Under the pieces are notes generated by a model that was given only the letters and a program-made list of their open reading frames with translations, searched no databases and was not told the origin of the DNA. Shown here in pieces: positions 34,654 through 42,140 of a stretch of DNA of 64,000 bases. Every line of letters begins with the position of its first letter. Within the stretch, counting starts at the first letter, position 1. The DNA is from Peptoniphilus catoniae (GTDB taxonomy: Bacteria; Bacillota; Clostridia; Tissierellales; Peptoniphilaceae). The position numbers and the translations under genes are program-made. The DNA lies in assembly GCF_901447155.2 (NCBI RefSeq), contig NZ_LR588415.1:44885-108884 (forward strand), given 5' to 3'.

Positions 34654-35638
34654 ATGAATAAAAATCTCCCTTAACTGAAATTTCTCCGCTGGAAAGATTT
34701 TTTTCAGAACCGTCTTTAAATTTAACTATAAGGTTTCCCTTTTCGTCAAAGTCTTTGGCTAGGGCGGTGTATTTTTGTCCGTTTAATTCAAATTCAACTT
34801 CCTTTCCCAGAACTAAAGAATAGGACCTGTAAAGGTCTAAAATTTCTTCGTCGGTTTTTTCATAATAGGCACTATAAAATTCATTTAGGACCTGAGCGAG
34901 AAATTGATTTCTAAGAAGGGACTTTTCATTAATGGACCCTGCAGTGGTGCTTAGTTCTTTGCCAAAGGTTGACTCCTTAGTAGTAAAGTTAACACCTATG
35001 CCTACAATTATGGAGTTAATATGTTTAGTTTCAAAGTCGGCATCAGCTTCTGATAAAATTCCGCAAACCTTTCGACCATTAATAAATATATCATTAACCC
35101 ATTTTATTTTAGGGTTTTTGCCTGTGCTTTTATCTATGGCAAGAGCCACTGCAACAGCTGCTTTAACTGTAATTAAATCAAAGGAATCCATTTTAAAGTC
35201 CTCCTTCGGGAAAAGACAAAGGGAAAAATATATACCGGTTTCCTTAGGAGATAAAAAATCCTTGCCTCTTCTTCCTCTTCCGGCAGTTTGTTCGTTTGAA
35301 ACTATCAGGCTGAAATTTTTAAGAGTGCCTGAATATAAAAGCCTTTTCATCTGTGTGTTAGTTGAGTCAATAGAGTCATAGACCATAATATCCATGTCCC
35401 TTAGCTCTTTTCTAAGGTCCTTTAAAATTCCGTACTTGTTTAATTTGTCACAGGACTCGTCTAAGCGGTAGCCCTTGTTGGGAGAACTGTTTATTAAAAA
35501 TCCCTCTTCTCTTAAACTGTTGACCCCTTTCCAAATGGCACTACGAGATATGTTAAGGGACCTTCCCAAATCCTCGCCGGATATAAAAGTATCCCTGCTT
35601 TCTTCCAGAAGCTTTAAAATTTTTTCTTTAGTATTCAC
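34652..35638 (-). CDS. birA: Biotin-protein ligase / biotin operon repressor
   Basis: 328 residues. An N-terminal winged helix (about 1-60, with SGEDLGRSLNISRSAIWKGV) is followed by the ligase domain with the biotinyl-AMP motif SNEQTAGRGRRGKDFLSPKETG and KWVNDIFINGRKVCGIL, then an SH3-like C-terminal domain. It attaches biotin to carboxylase carriers, and the helix-turn-helix makes it a class II enzyme that can repress biotin genes. The start is probably GTG 35638, 9 bases after AAGGA; an upstream ATG at 35686 lacks a ribosome site. No biotin gene is nearby. Confidence 0.93.
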   Translation of the reverse strand: MNTKEKILKLLEESRDTFISGEDLGRSLNISRSAIWKGVNSLREEGFLINSSPNKGYRLDESCDKLNKYGILKDLRKELRDMDIMVYDSIDSTNTQMKRLLYSGTLKNFSLIVSNEQTAGRGRRGKDFLSPKETGIYFSLCLFPKEDFKMDSFDLITVKAAVAVALAIDKSTGKNPKIKWVNDIFINGRKVCGILSEADADFETKHINSIIVGIGVNFTTKESTFGKELSTTAGSINEKSLLRNQFLAQVLNEFYSAYYEKTDEEILDLYRSYSLVLGKEVEFELNGQKYTALAKDFDEKGNLIVKFKDGSEKNLSSGEISVKGDFYS

Positions 35639-35820
35639 CTTGTCACATCCTTGCTTAGATTCTACTACATATAAAAGTAAAAGCACAGTTTAATTAAAAA
35701 GTAAAAAAACAAAAAAATTAAATATTTAAGGATTAGGAATTTGCGGACTTTTAAAGCGTTGAGGAAAGTGATAAGATAAATCTTAGCTGATACCCAGTTA
35801 AATTAAAATAGGAGGATTTT

Positions 35821-38800
35821 ATGAAAGTAAAAAATTTAAAGCTTGCCTTTGTATTTTTTCTTATACTTGCAGCAGGTCTTGTGCTTCCAAAAGAAATAGA
35901 AGCTACAACCTATACACCTGCAAGTATGGATGAAGTAAAAAGCCAAATTGAAAGCGCAGCTGACGGAGATGTTATAGACCTTGTAAAATTTTATAACAAA
36001 AATGAATTTAAGTCGGGAGGCAATGACTTTTCTTCCCTTGGACTAATTAATGTAAATGGTAATATTACCATTATGTCATCGGACCCTAAAAAAGCTGCCT
36101 ATGGATGGGCTACAACAGAAGGAGCAAGAGCCGTTTATATTTCTAATATAAGCTTTGATATAGCTTACGGAAAAACCCTTACTATGAAGGGACACCTTTA
36201 TTTAAAGGGACCTGAAAATAGGGCATTAATTTCAGGTGAAGGTAATCTTTATTTAACTGAGAGAATGAATCTTTCGGGACAAAATGGCAACCCTGCCATT
36301 TATCTACCTAAAAGTTCAGTAAAAATAGAAAACCTTATGTCCTATACCGGAGATGAAAAAACAGGAAAAACTAATGAATATGGAAATCCTATAAGAGTTT
36401 CCTTAAAATATTACAGCAGAATTATAGGTGGAGATTCTTCAACAGTCAGGGGAGCAGATGCTATTGTTGCTAAAGATATTGAAGTTGATCAAACTAATTT
36501 AGACTTTAAACCTTACCCTTATACCGTTGATCAAGGCCTTTTTATAAGGGGAGGTAATGGTCTGGGAGATAATATCCAAGGCGGCTATGGTATAAGAGGA
36601 GAAAATATAAGTGTAGATCTGTCAGGAGAAAAAAATGAAACTTATTCTAACTCAATTATTATTTCAGGAGGAGCAGGTGGTTACGGTCAAGGAGCAATAA
36701 TAGGAAAAAATATTAATATCAAGTGCGCCGGATACAATAAAATAGTTTCAGGTAATGGAGTTGATCTATCCGTAGATGAAGGCAAAAGAGAAGAATTTTA
36801 CTATGGTACTATTGAAGTGGAAGACGGAGGCCATTTAGACTTTGCAACAAAAGAATTCTCGGACCAAAAAATGAATAGCATAACTGGTGGCAATGGTAGA
36901 TACATAGACTCCAACGGAAATCCTGCTTCAGAAAAATTTTTTAATGGAAAAAGATTTACCAACTTCTATGGACCTATTATCCTTGCCAATGGTAATGCAA
37001 GTGTAAATGTCTATAGAGGAGACTTTATAGATAAGGGTGGCAATGACATGATGCCTTCCGGTTCACCTGATCCAGACTTTATGGATAAGCTTCCCCATTC
37101 GCCTGTTATAGAAATGGACATGGGAACCTTGAATTTAGGGAGGCCGGGTCAAACCGATCCTTTATCAATAGGTTGCGGTTCTCACTTCTTTAACACATCA
37201 GAAGCCATTATAGACTCAAAGGCTGATGTAAATGTTTATGGAGTAAACACCTTTATTCAAGGTCCGACACCTGGAACAAGAACACCTAATACAGGTTACA
37301 GTGACAACCCCATAGCTCCTAAGGTTGGGGCTGCAGGTATTAGAACTATCGGTAGGGTTTTAGTTGACGGGGCTAATATTTGCGGTGGAGGAATATATAA
37401 CATATTAAGTGATAATGGTTCAAAAAAAGACCAATACAGATTCGGTTCAGGTATAAAAGATGCAAGTGAGGTTAAACTTGTAAATGGAGCAGTGGTTCAA
37501 GGCTATGGTCCTATAAAATATTTGAAAGATAAAAGTATATACAAATACAGCAATAGAATTGTTGTACCAAATGTATCTGCAGGTTACGGACTTGAAAATG
37601 TAGGCAGTGTATATATTGAAAACTCAGAGGTCCATGGTGGAGACATTTCAACAACAGGATCAAACTGCCCAGGCTCAACTCCTGGAAACTGTGAAGGCAA
37701 GGGTAGTGCCGGAGCCGGGATAAAGGGCGCAAAAGACATTCAAATTATAGGTGACTCTTTAATAACAGGAGGTTCATCTATTAATCAAATCGGAAATCTT
37801 TTTGCAGACAGACTTAGTGCAGGAAGTGCCATTGACGGAGCAGAAAATCTATCTGTAAGGGGTGGAGCACAAATTTACGGCGGTGGAAGCTCTACAAAGT
37901 CAGGTCACGGCATTGCAAATGTAGATAATGTAGTTGTTGAAGGTGATGAAGCAAGAGGAACGGAACCTATAATTTTTGGCGGGGGCTGCAGACCTGTAGG
38001 TACTGGAACTGACAAGCAAGCAGGCTCAGGTCTTTATATGGTAGGAAATGCAACTATAAAGGCAGGTAAAATTGAAGCTGGTAATAAGCTTTATCAAACC
38101 TATGTAGAAGCCTATAAGACTAAGATGCACGAAAGCACTACAGGGGATGGATTTTCAGGTTTATCAGCTGAAGCCTATGCCATATCAGCAAGTGGCAAGG
38201 TTATAATTGATGGTGAAGGTCAATTTACACCGCAAGTTATGTCTTATACACCTTTTGACGGTTCAGTTAAAGGAGATCCTATAAGTTCAATCTTCCTAAA
38301 GGATAATGGAGCCTTATACGTAGGAAAGGCCAAGGTGTTTTCCGGCGGAGATGAAGCCTACAGAGATAAAAATATTTTAGTTACCGGCGGTAAATACCAT
38401 GTGGACATATTTAAAGAAAACACCATAAACTCCTATGAAGAAGTTAAAGATGAAAATGGAAATCCTCAAGGTATAAAGTATAGATCCAATAATTCCCTTG
38501 CCCTTTATAGAATACTTAATAAGGGTAAAGGCGGAGCTTACTCAGATTTTATAAAGGAAGAATTAATATCAAGTCCTGCCTATGATGGCGTATTTTTAAA
38601 TGATTTAGGATTAAATCTTTATAAGGAAAATGAAAATCTGTCAACTAAAGTTTTGCAAAAGGAAATATTGAGAAAGAATTTACCTCAGGGACTTGAAACC
38701 ACTAACTTTAAAGAAGAAAAAAGCCTTACAGATATGGCAAAAGACAATATAATTTTAGGAGAGGAAGTAGTTGAAGATCATTATTCTGTAAAGTATGATT

Positions 38801-39759
38801 CCAACAAGGACTCCTATCCGGGAATTCTAATAGAGGGAAATGCACCTGTAGACAGTAAAATCTATAAATCAGGTGAAAGTGCCACAGTTTTAGGGTTAGG
38901 CACAATGACTGCTCATGGATACAGGTTTGCAGGTTGGAACACAAGTAAAGACGGAAGCGGACAAATCTATTTAGAGGGAGATAAAATTCAATTAGATAAA
39001 GAATTAGTTCTTTTTGCCAAGTGGGAAAAAATAGAAGATAAACCGGGAAAAAACGAAGTAGAGCATGATCATGAAATCACTGTTGGAACCTATATTCTTC
39101 CAGCTAGTAAAACAGAAATCCACGACAGATATATTTACGGTTATCCTGACGGAAATCTTCTACCTGAAGGCAAAATAACAAGGGCTGAAGCTGCAACAAT
39201 TGCTATAAGGCTAAAAGGAATTTCAGCAAATAATACCACAAAACCCGACTATGCTGATTTGGAAGAGGGAGCATGGTATCTACCTTATATAAATGAAGCT
39301 TTAAAGCTAAATCTTTTAGAGGCTGATAACAATAAGCTTAGACCTAACGATCCTATAACAAGGGGAGAAATGGCAAGACTTCTTTCTCCTATTGACAAGA
39401 CCAACACCGACAAGGCGGATTTTAAGGATATAGTGGGACACAAGTACGAAAGCCAAATTAATCAAGCCTATGGCAACGGAAGGACTATAGGTTATCCTGA
39501 CGGAAGCTTTAAGCCGGACAATGAAATAACAAGGGCTGAAGCAGTTAAAATGTTTAACAGTATCTTTAATAGGGTTCCTGATTTTGATTTTGTTAACAAG
39601 GAAGAAGCCTTTTTAATAAAATTCAAGGACCTTAATAAAAATCACTGGGCTTACTATGAGCTTGTAGAAGCTGCAAACAGTCACGAATTTAAAAGAAAGG
39701 CAAATGGAATAGACGAAACCTGGATTGAGCTTATAAAATCCGGCAGTCTAACTAAATAA
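35821..39759 (+). CDS. Large cell-surface protein: beta-solenoid-like region, InlB-type repeat, S-layer homology domains
   Basis: 1312 residues. A signal peptide covers about 1-28 (cleavage near IEA). Residues 100-900 are Gly/Asn-rich with recurring short beta-strand units (for example IYGGGSSTKSGHGI and VNGAVVQGYG), like right-handed parallel beta-helix proteins. About 990-1075 is a Listeria/Bacteroides-type repeat (GYRFAGWNTSKDGSGQIY). Three S-layer homology units follow (about 1095-1305, marked by ITRAEA, ITRGEM, ITRAEA), which anchor proteins to secondary wall polysaccharide. No catalytic motif is recognised, so adhesion or a glycan-binding role is inference. AGGAGG precedes the ATG. The leader 35687-35820 has only a weak promoter (TTTTAA 35749, TAAGAT 35772). 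Confidence 0.88.
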   Translation: MKVKNLKLAFVFFLILAAGLVLPKEIEATTYTPASMDEVKSQIESAADGDVIDLVKFYNKNEFKSGGNDFSSLGLINVNGNITIMSSDPKKAAYGWATTEGARAVYISNISFDIAYGKTLTMKGHLYLKGPENRALISGEGNLYLTERMNLSGQNGNPAIYLPKSSVKIENLMSYTGDEKTGKTNEYGNPIRVSLKYYSRIIGGDSSTVRGADAIVAKDIEVDQTNLDFKPYPYTVDQGLFIRGGNGLGDNIQGGYGIRGENISVDLSGEKNETYSNSIIISGGAGGYGQGAIIGKNINIKCAGYNKIVSGNGVDLSVDEGKREEFYYGTIEVEDGGHLDFATKEFSDQKMNSITGGNGRYIDSNGNPASEKFFNGKRFTNFYGPIILANGNASVNVYRGDFIDKGGNDMMPSGSPDPDFMDKLPHSPVIEMDMGTLNLGRPGQTDPLSIGCGSHFFNTSEAIIDSKADVNVYGVNTFIQGPTPGTRTPNTGYSDNPIAPKVGAAGIRTIGRVLVDGANICGGGIYNILSDNGSKKDQYRFGSGIKDASEVKLVNGAVVQGYGPIKYLKDKSIYKYSNRIVVPNVSAGYGLENVGSVYIENSEVHGGDISTTGSNCPGSTPGNCEGKGSAGAGIKGAKDIQIIGDSLITGGSSINQIGNLFADRLSAGSAIDGAENLSVRGGAQIYGGGSSTKSGHGIANVDNVVVEGDEARGTEPIIFGGGCRPVGTGTDKQAGSGLYMVGNATIKAGKIEAGNKLYQTYVEAYKTKMHESTTGDGFSGLSAEAYAISASGKVIIDGEGQFTPQVMSYTPFDGSVKGDPISSIFLKDNGALYVGKAKVFSGGDEAYRDKNILVTGGKYHVDIFKENTINSYEEVKDENGNPQGIKYRSNNSLALYRILNKGKGGAYSDFIKEELISSPAYDGVFLNDLGLNLYKENENLSTKVLQKEILRKNLPQGLETTNFKEEKSLTDMAKDNIILGEEVVEDHYSVKYDSNKDSYPGILIEGNAPVDSKIYKSGESATVLGLGTMTAHGYRFAGWNTSKDGSGQIYLEGDKIQLDKELVLFAKWEKIEDKPGKNEVEHDHEITVGTYILPASKTEIHDRYIYGYPDGNLLPEGKITRAEAATIAIRLKGISANNTTKPDYADLEEGAWYLPYINEALKLNLLEADNNKLRPNDPITRGEMARLLSPIDKTNTDKADFKDIVGHKYESQINQAYGNGRTIGYPDGSFKPDNEITRAEAVKMFNSIFNRVPDFDFVNKEEAFLIKFKDLNKNHWAYYELVEAANSHEFKRKANGIDETWIELIKSGSLTK

Positions 39760-39770
39760 AATAAAAAACT

Positions 39771-39814
39771 AAGAAGCCTCGGAAGCTATAAACCATAGCA
39801 AGCCGAGGCTTCTT
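39771..39814 (+). terminator. Branched hairpin terminator after the surface-protein gene
   Basis: 12-bp stem AAGAAGCCTCGG/CCGAGGCTTCTT (39771-39782 with 39803-39814) enclosing a second stem GCTAT/ATAGC (39785-39789 with 39795-39799). The tail is only weakly T-rich. Confidence 0.7.
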
Positions 39815-39903
39815 ATATGTTAGCTTATGTAGAAAGGCCTCTAGATAAATTTATAATTTAGTCTATAGGTTAGATTCAAAAATTTACATAAAATTCACCA
39901 ACC

Positions 39904-39932
39904 TTGACAAAAAACCTTAAAGAGGTTAAAAT
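39904..39932 (+). promoter_or_regulatory. Promoter of the tRNA-Ser/SRP RNA unit
   Basis: Consensus TTGACA (39904-39909), a 17-base spacer and TAAAAT (39927-39932). It is the best sigma-A promoter in the window and fits a stable-RNA gene. A small stem AAGAC/GTCTT follows at 39941-39957. Confidence 0.85.
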
Positions 39933-39971
39933 GTTCTCCTAAGACTGTTAAGGTCTTATAATCAGAAATTT

Positions 39972-40062
39972 GGAGAGATGTCCGAGTTGGCTGAAGGGGC
40001 CCGCCTGGAAAGCGAGTATACGGATTACCGTATCGAGGGTTCGAATCCCTCTCTCTCCGCCA
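39972..40062 (+). tRNA. tRNA-Ser(GGA)
   Basis: Seven-bp acceptor stem GGAGAGA/TCTCTCC with encoded GCCA end, a T arm with GGTTCGAATC, a long class II variable arm (TACGG/CCGTA) typical of tRNA-Ser, and anticodon GGA at 40007-40009, which reads UCC and UCU. The anticodon stem has a C-A mismatch (40001 with 40015) where related tRNAs have U-A. SRP RNA follows directly. Confidence 0.95.
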
Positions 40063-40335
40063 TAGCCATGATAGACGGGGAATTAGCGATGCCTTGTAGC
40101 CTGCGATTCGCTATAGCAGGGTCGAATTCCCATAGGAGGGCGTAAACTGTGTAGCCTGCCCCAAGTGTGTGGCGTTGATGATAGGGTCCTGCGCAAAGTG
40201 GCCCTGCGAACCGTGTCAGGTCTTGACGGAAGCAGCACTAAGTAGGTGTCCGCTTGTGCCGCAGGAGTGCCTTATCTGAGTTAACTGCTTGGGTACCGTA
40301 TGTTGTTTAAGTTCGAATATGGGTTCATGGTACAT
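40063..40335 (+). ncRNA. ffs: Signal recognition particle RNA, large Bacillus type
   Basis: The SRP54-binding hairpin is at 40215-40236, reading GTCAGGTC, then TTGACG, then GAAGCAGC, with a URRC-type tetraloop (TGAC) in place of the more common GGAA. Long-range pairing CCTGCG (40188-40193) with CGCAGG (40260-40265) and CCCAAG with CTTGGG extends the central helix. GGGAATT/AATTCCC (40078-40084 with 40124-40130) closes an Alu-like 5' domain, and CCATGA (40065-40070) pairs with TCATGG (40325-40330) at the ends. At about 270 bases it is the long Gram-positive form. Ends are approximate. It lies against the tRNA CCA, so its 5' end is likely made by tRNA 3' processing. dnaX, the frequent neighbour in Firmicutes, is absent. 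Confidence 0.92.
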
Positions 40336-40339
40336 ATTT

Positions 40340-40400
40340 AAGCACCGAAAGGTGCTTTTTTCATTTACTTACACCGGGATTAATTTATCCCGGCTTTTTT
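40340..40400 (+). terminator. Two tandem terminators after SRP RNA
   Basis: AAGCACC-GAAA-GGTGCTT with T6 (40340-40361), then CCGGGAT-TAATTT-ATCCCGG with C and T6 (40374-40400). Confidence 0.92.
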
Positions 40401-40564
40401 ATTGAGTGCATTTCAAATTTTAATAAAATCACTTTTAAAATTAAAAGAATTGATTATTTTAAAAATAAAATATTTTAAAGATAGAAATAAAAAAACGGTT
40501 TTGTTTATCAAATAAAAAAATATTTAATAGGAAATTATAAAATTAAGCTACAAATTAAAAAAAG

Positions 40565-40616
40565 ATTGATAAATTTTATCAATTACTCTTTAAATTTTAA
40601 AAAGATGTGGTATAAT
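40565..40616 (+). promoter_or_regulatory. Fur-box-like palindrome and promoter of the decayed feo locus
   Basis: ATTGATAAATTTTATCAAT (40565-40583) is a perfect inverted repeat with one central base. Its core TGATAAA-T-TTTATCA follows the 7-1-7 Fur pattern TGATAAT-N-ATTATCA, differing at one position per arm. TGGTATAAT (40608-40616) is an extended -10. Regulator identity (Fur versus another iron or manganese repressor) is inference. The 40401-40564 stretch is AT-rich with nothing I recognise. Confidence 0.6.
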
Positions 40617-40632
40617 CATTATTAAATGAAAA

Positions 40633-40926
40633 GGGTTATCAATAAATGACAACTAAACCTTATACATAAAGACAAATAAAAATAGACTATGGAAGCCGGA
40701 CAGGAAATTATTCTAAAAAGTAAGCAGAAAATAGGAATAGGCAGATAAAACAATAATATTATAAGTAGATATTTAAAAATATTTACTTAAAAGCTAAGTG
40801 CATATAAAAAACATTTAAAAGAAGCCTTATTCCAAAATCCAAGCTAAGCTATTTCAGAAAACAGAAGCTTGGAAACCCCCTAATAAAAAGTATGATTAAC
40901 ATATAAAAAACATTTTTTGATAACCC
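40633..40926. repeat. Non-coding element with 16-bp inverted ends (MITE-like)
   Basis: GGGTTATCAATAAATG at 40633-40648 is matched in inverted orientation at 40911-40926 with one mismatch, enclosing 294 bases without an open frame. Inside are a 12-bp hairpin (40763-40788), a stem TCCAAGCT/AGCTTGGA (about 40837-40873) and a 16-base direct repeat CATATAAAAAACATTT (40801-40816 and 40900-40915). No target-site duplication is obvious. It could be a miniature transposable element or a large structured RNA transcribed from the promoter at 40611. Confidence 0.5.
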
Positions 40927-40940
40927 GCTCTTTTAGAATA

Positions 40941-41060
40941 TAAGTTGATATGTGAGGATCTTTAAAATTATAGGAAGCTTATCTATAAATTAAGAGAGAA
41001 ATACCTCACTTATAAAAATTCAACTTAAAAATATAATTATGAGTCCATAAATAACTCATA
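40941..41060. repeat. Two palindromic segments abutting the feoB break point
   Basis: The first is a stem with arms TAAGTTGA/TCAACTTA (40941-40948 with 41020-41027) and GTGAGG/CCTCAC (40952-40957 with 41004-41009). The second is TATGAGT/ACTCATA (41038-41044 with 41054-41060). Recognisable feoB coding sequence begins directly after the second. Confidence 0.5.
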
Positions 41061-41063
41061 TAG

Positions 41064-41420
41064 GTAGCTGATGATCCGGGTCTTATACCTGTAATTCAAT
41101 CAAACTTCACTACAGCATCAATTTTGTCCTTTATGTTCTTTAATCAACTTACCATACCTTGCTTTGCAGCAACGGGTGCAATAAAAGAAGAAATGAATGA
41201 CAAGAAGTGGTTTACCTTTGCCATAGTTTATCAAATAGTTTTCTCCTATACTATAGCCTTTATGATTTACCAGTTTGGCAGAGTTCTATTTGAAGGCGGA
41301 GCAGTAAACGGATGCACCTTTGGTGCTGTTGCAGTTCTTTTAGCTTACATTTATCTATTATTTAGACCAGAAATCAAGGGAAATGTAGAACAGCTAAGAT
41401 CTGTAGAGGTGAGACAATGA
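41064..41420 (+). pseudogene. feoB: 3' remnant of feoB (ferrous iron transporter)
   Basis: The frame from 41064 to the stop at 41420 encodes about 118 residues matching only the extreme C-terminus of FeoB: ADDPGLIPVIQSNFTTAS, then LSFMFFNQLTIPCFAATGAIKEEM and two membrane segments. Intact FeoB is about 600-800 residues with an N-terminal G domain; here the G domain and most of the permease are gone, replaced by palindromic non-coding DNA, and a TAG stands at 41061. A TTG at 41124 could start a 98-residue peptide but has no ribosome site. The fragment has no internal stops, so the loss may be recent. Confidence 0.8.
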
Positions 41421-41560
41421 ACATTCAAACATTTATAGTATTGGCAGTAGTTGCTACAGTAGTTTTTTTCGCTGCAAGATACAGCCTAAAGAAAAAAACC
41501 TGCGGTTGTAATTGCAGAGGATGCAGTCAATCAAAATCCTGCCAAGTTAAAAAAGCTTAA
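41417..41560 (+). CDS. FeoB-associated Cys-rich membrane peptide
   Basis: A 47-residue protein overlapping the feoB stop (ATGA, 41417-41420). It has one N-terminal membrane helix (about 4-22) and a cytoplasmic tail with five Cys (KKKTCGCNCRGCSQSKSC), the form of the FeoB-associated Cys-rich proteins that follow feoB in Gram-positive bacteria. It is intact although its partner is not. Whether it is still expressed depends on the promoter at 40611. A terminator follows at 41620. Confidence 0.8.
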   Translation: MNIQTFIVLAVVATVVFFAARYSLKKKTCGCNCRGCSQSKSCQVKKA

Positions 41561-41619
41561 TAGATAATTTAAACATAAATTGGCACTTTTCGGTGCAAAA
41601 CCCCATAAAAAAACCTTTT

Positions 41620-41653
41620 AAAAGAAGTCTAATCATAGGATTAGGCTTCTTTT
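41620..41653 (+). terminator. Terminator closing the feo remnant locus
   Basis: 15-bp stem (41620-41634 with 41639-41653, one G-U pair), ATAG loop, T-rich 3' arm. Confidence 0.75.
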
Positions 41654-41825
41654 AATTTATAAAGATTTAAGAAACCTTCAGTAGATATAATATTTATAAA
41701 AAAATTTATTATAGTAAAGATTTGTAGCCTTCTATTTTGTCTTATTTAACTTATATGAGTCTTATGAGGCTTGAAAGAAGGGGCTATAAAGTATAAAATT
41801 ATTTTAGTAGATAAAGAGGTGTAGT

Positions 41826-42131
41826 ATGATTATAGTTATAAGGATTTTGTTTGCCCTTGGTCTTGTAATTTTTTTAATTGATCTATTGGGACTTATAATG
41901 TATATTTTCGGATTTAAAAACACCTTAACAAGGCTTGCTTTTAGAGGACTGTCTCAAGATAAAATAAGAGCCTATAAGCCTTTACTTATTATAAAAATTA
42001 TGGTTATGGCAATATTTCTTTCAGTAAGCCTTTACGCTTATATAAAGAAGATAAATATGCTTTGCCTTATTTTGCTGATAATGGATAATGTTTTTATAAG
42101 TTTTTATGAAAGAATAGTGAAGGAATTATAA
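41826..42131 (+). CDS. Hypothetical three-span membrane protein
   Basis: 101 residues with three hydrophobic stretches (about 3-30, 53-70 and 78-93) and a short basic loop between the first two (KNTLTRLAFRGLSQDKIRAYKP). AGAGGTG before the ATG supports translation. The stop is 9 bases before gltX, so it is probably the first gene of that operon. I do not recognise a family. Confidence 0.6.
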   Translation: MIIVIRILFALGLVIFLIDLLGLIMYIFGFKNTLTRLAFRGLSQDKIRAYKPLLIIKIMVMAIFLSVSLYAYIKKINMLCLILLIMDNVFISFYERIVKEL

Positions 42132-42140
42132 GGAGGAAGT

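Noticed and set aside
41578-41596. TTGGCAC before the terminator of the feo locus, like a -24 sigma-54 element
   Set aside because: No TTGC at the required distance and no gene start downstream. It is part of a small hairpin.
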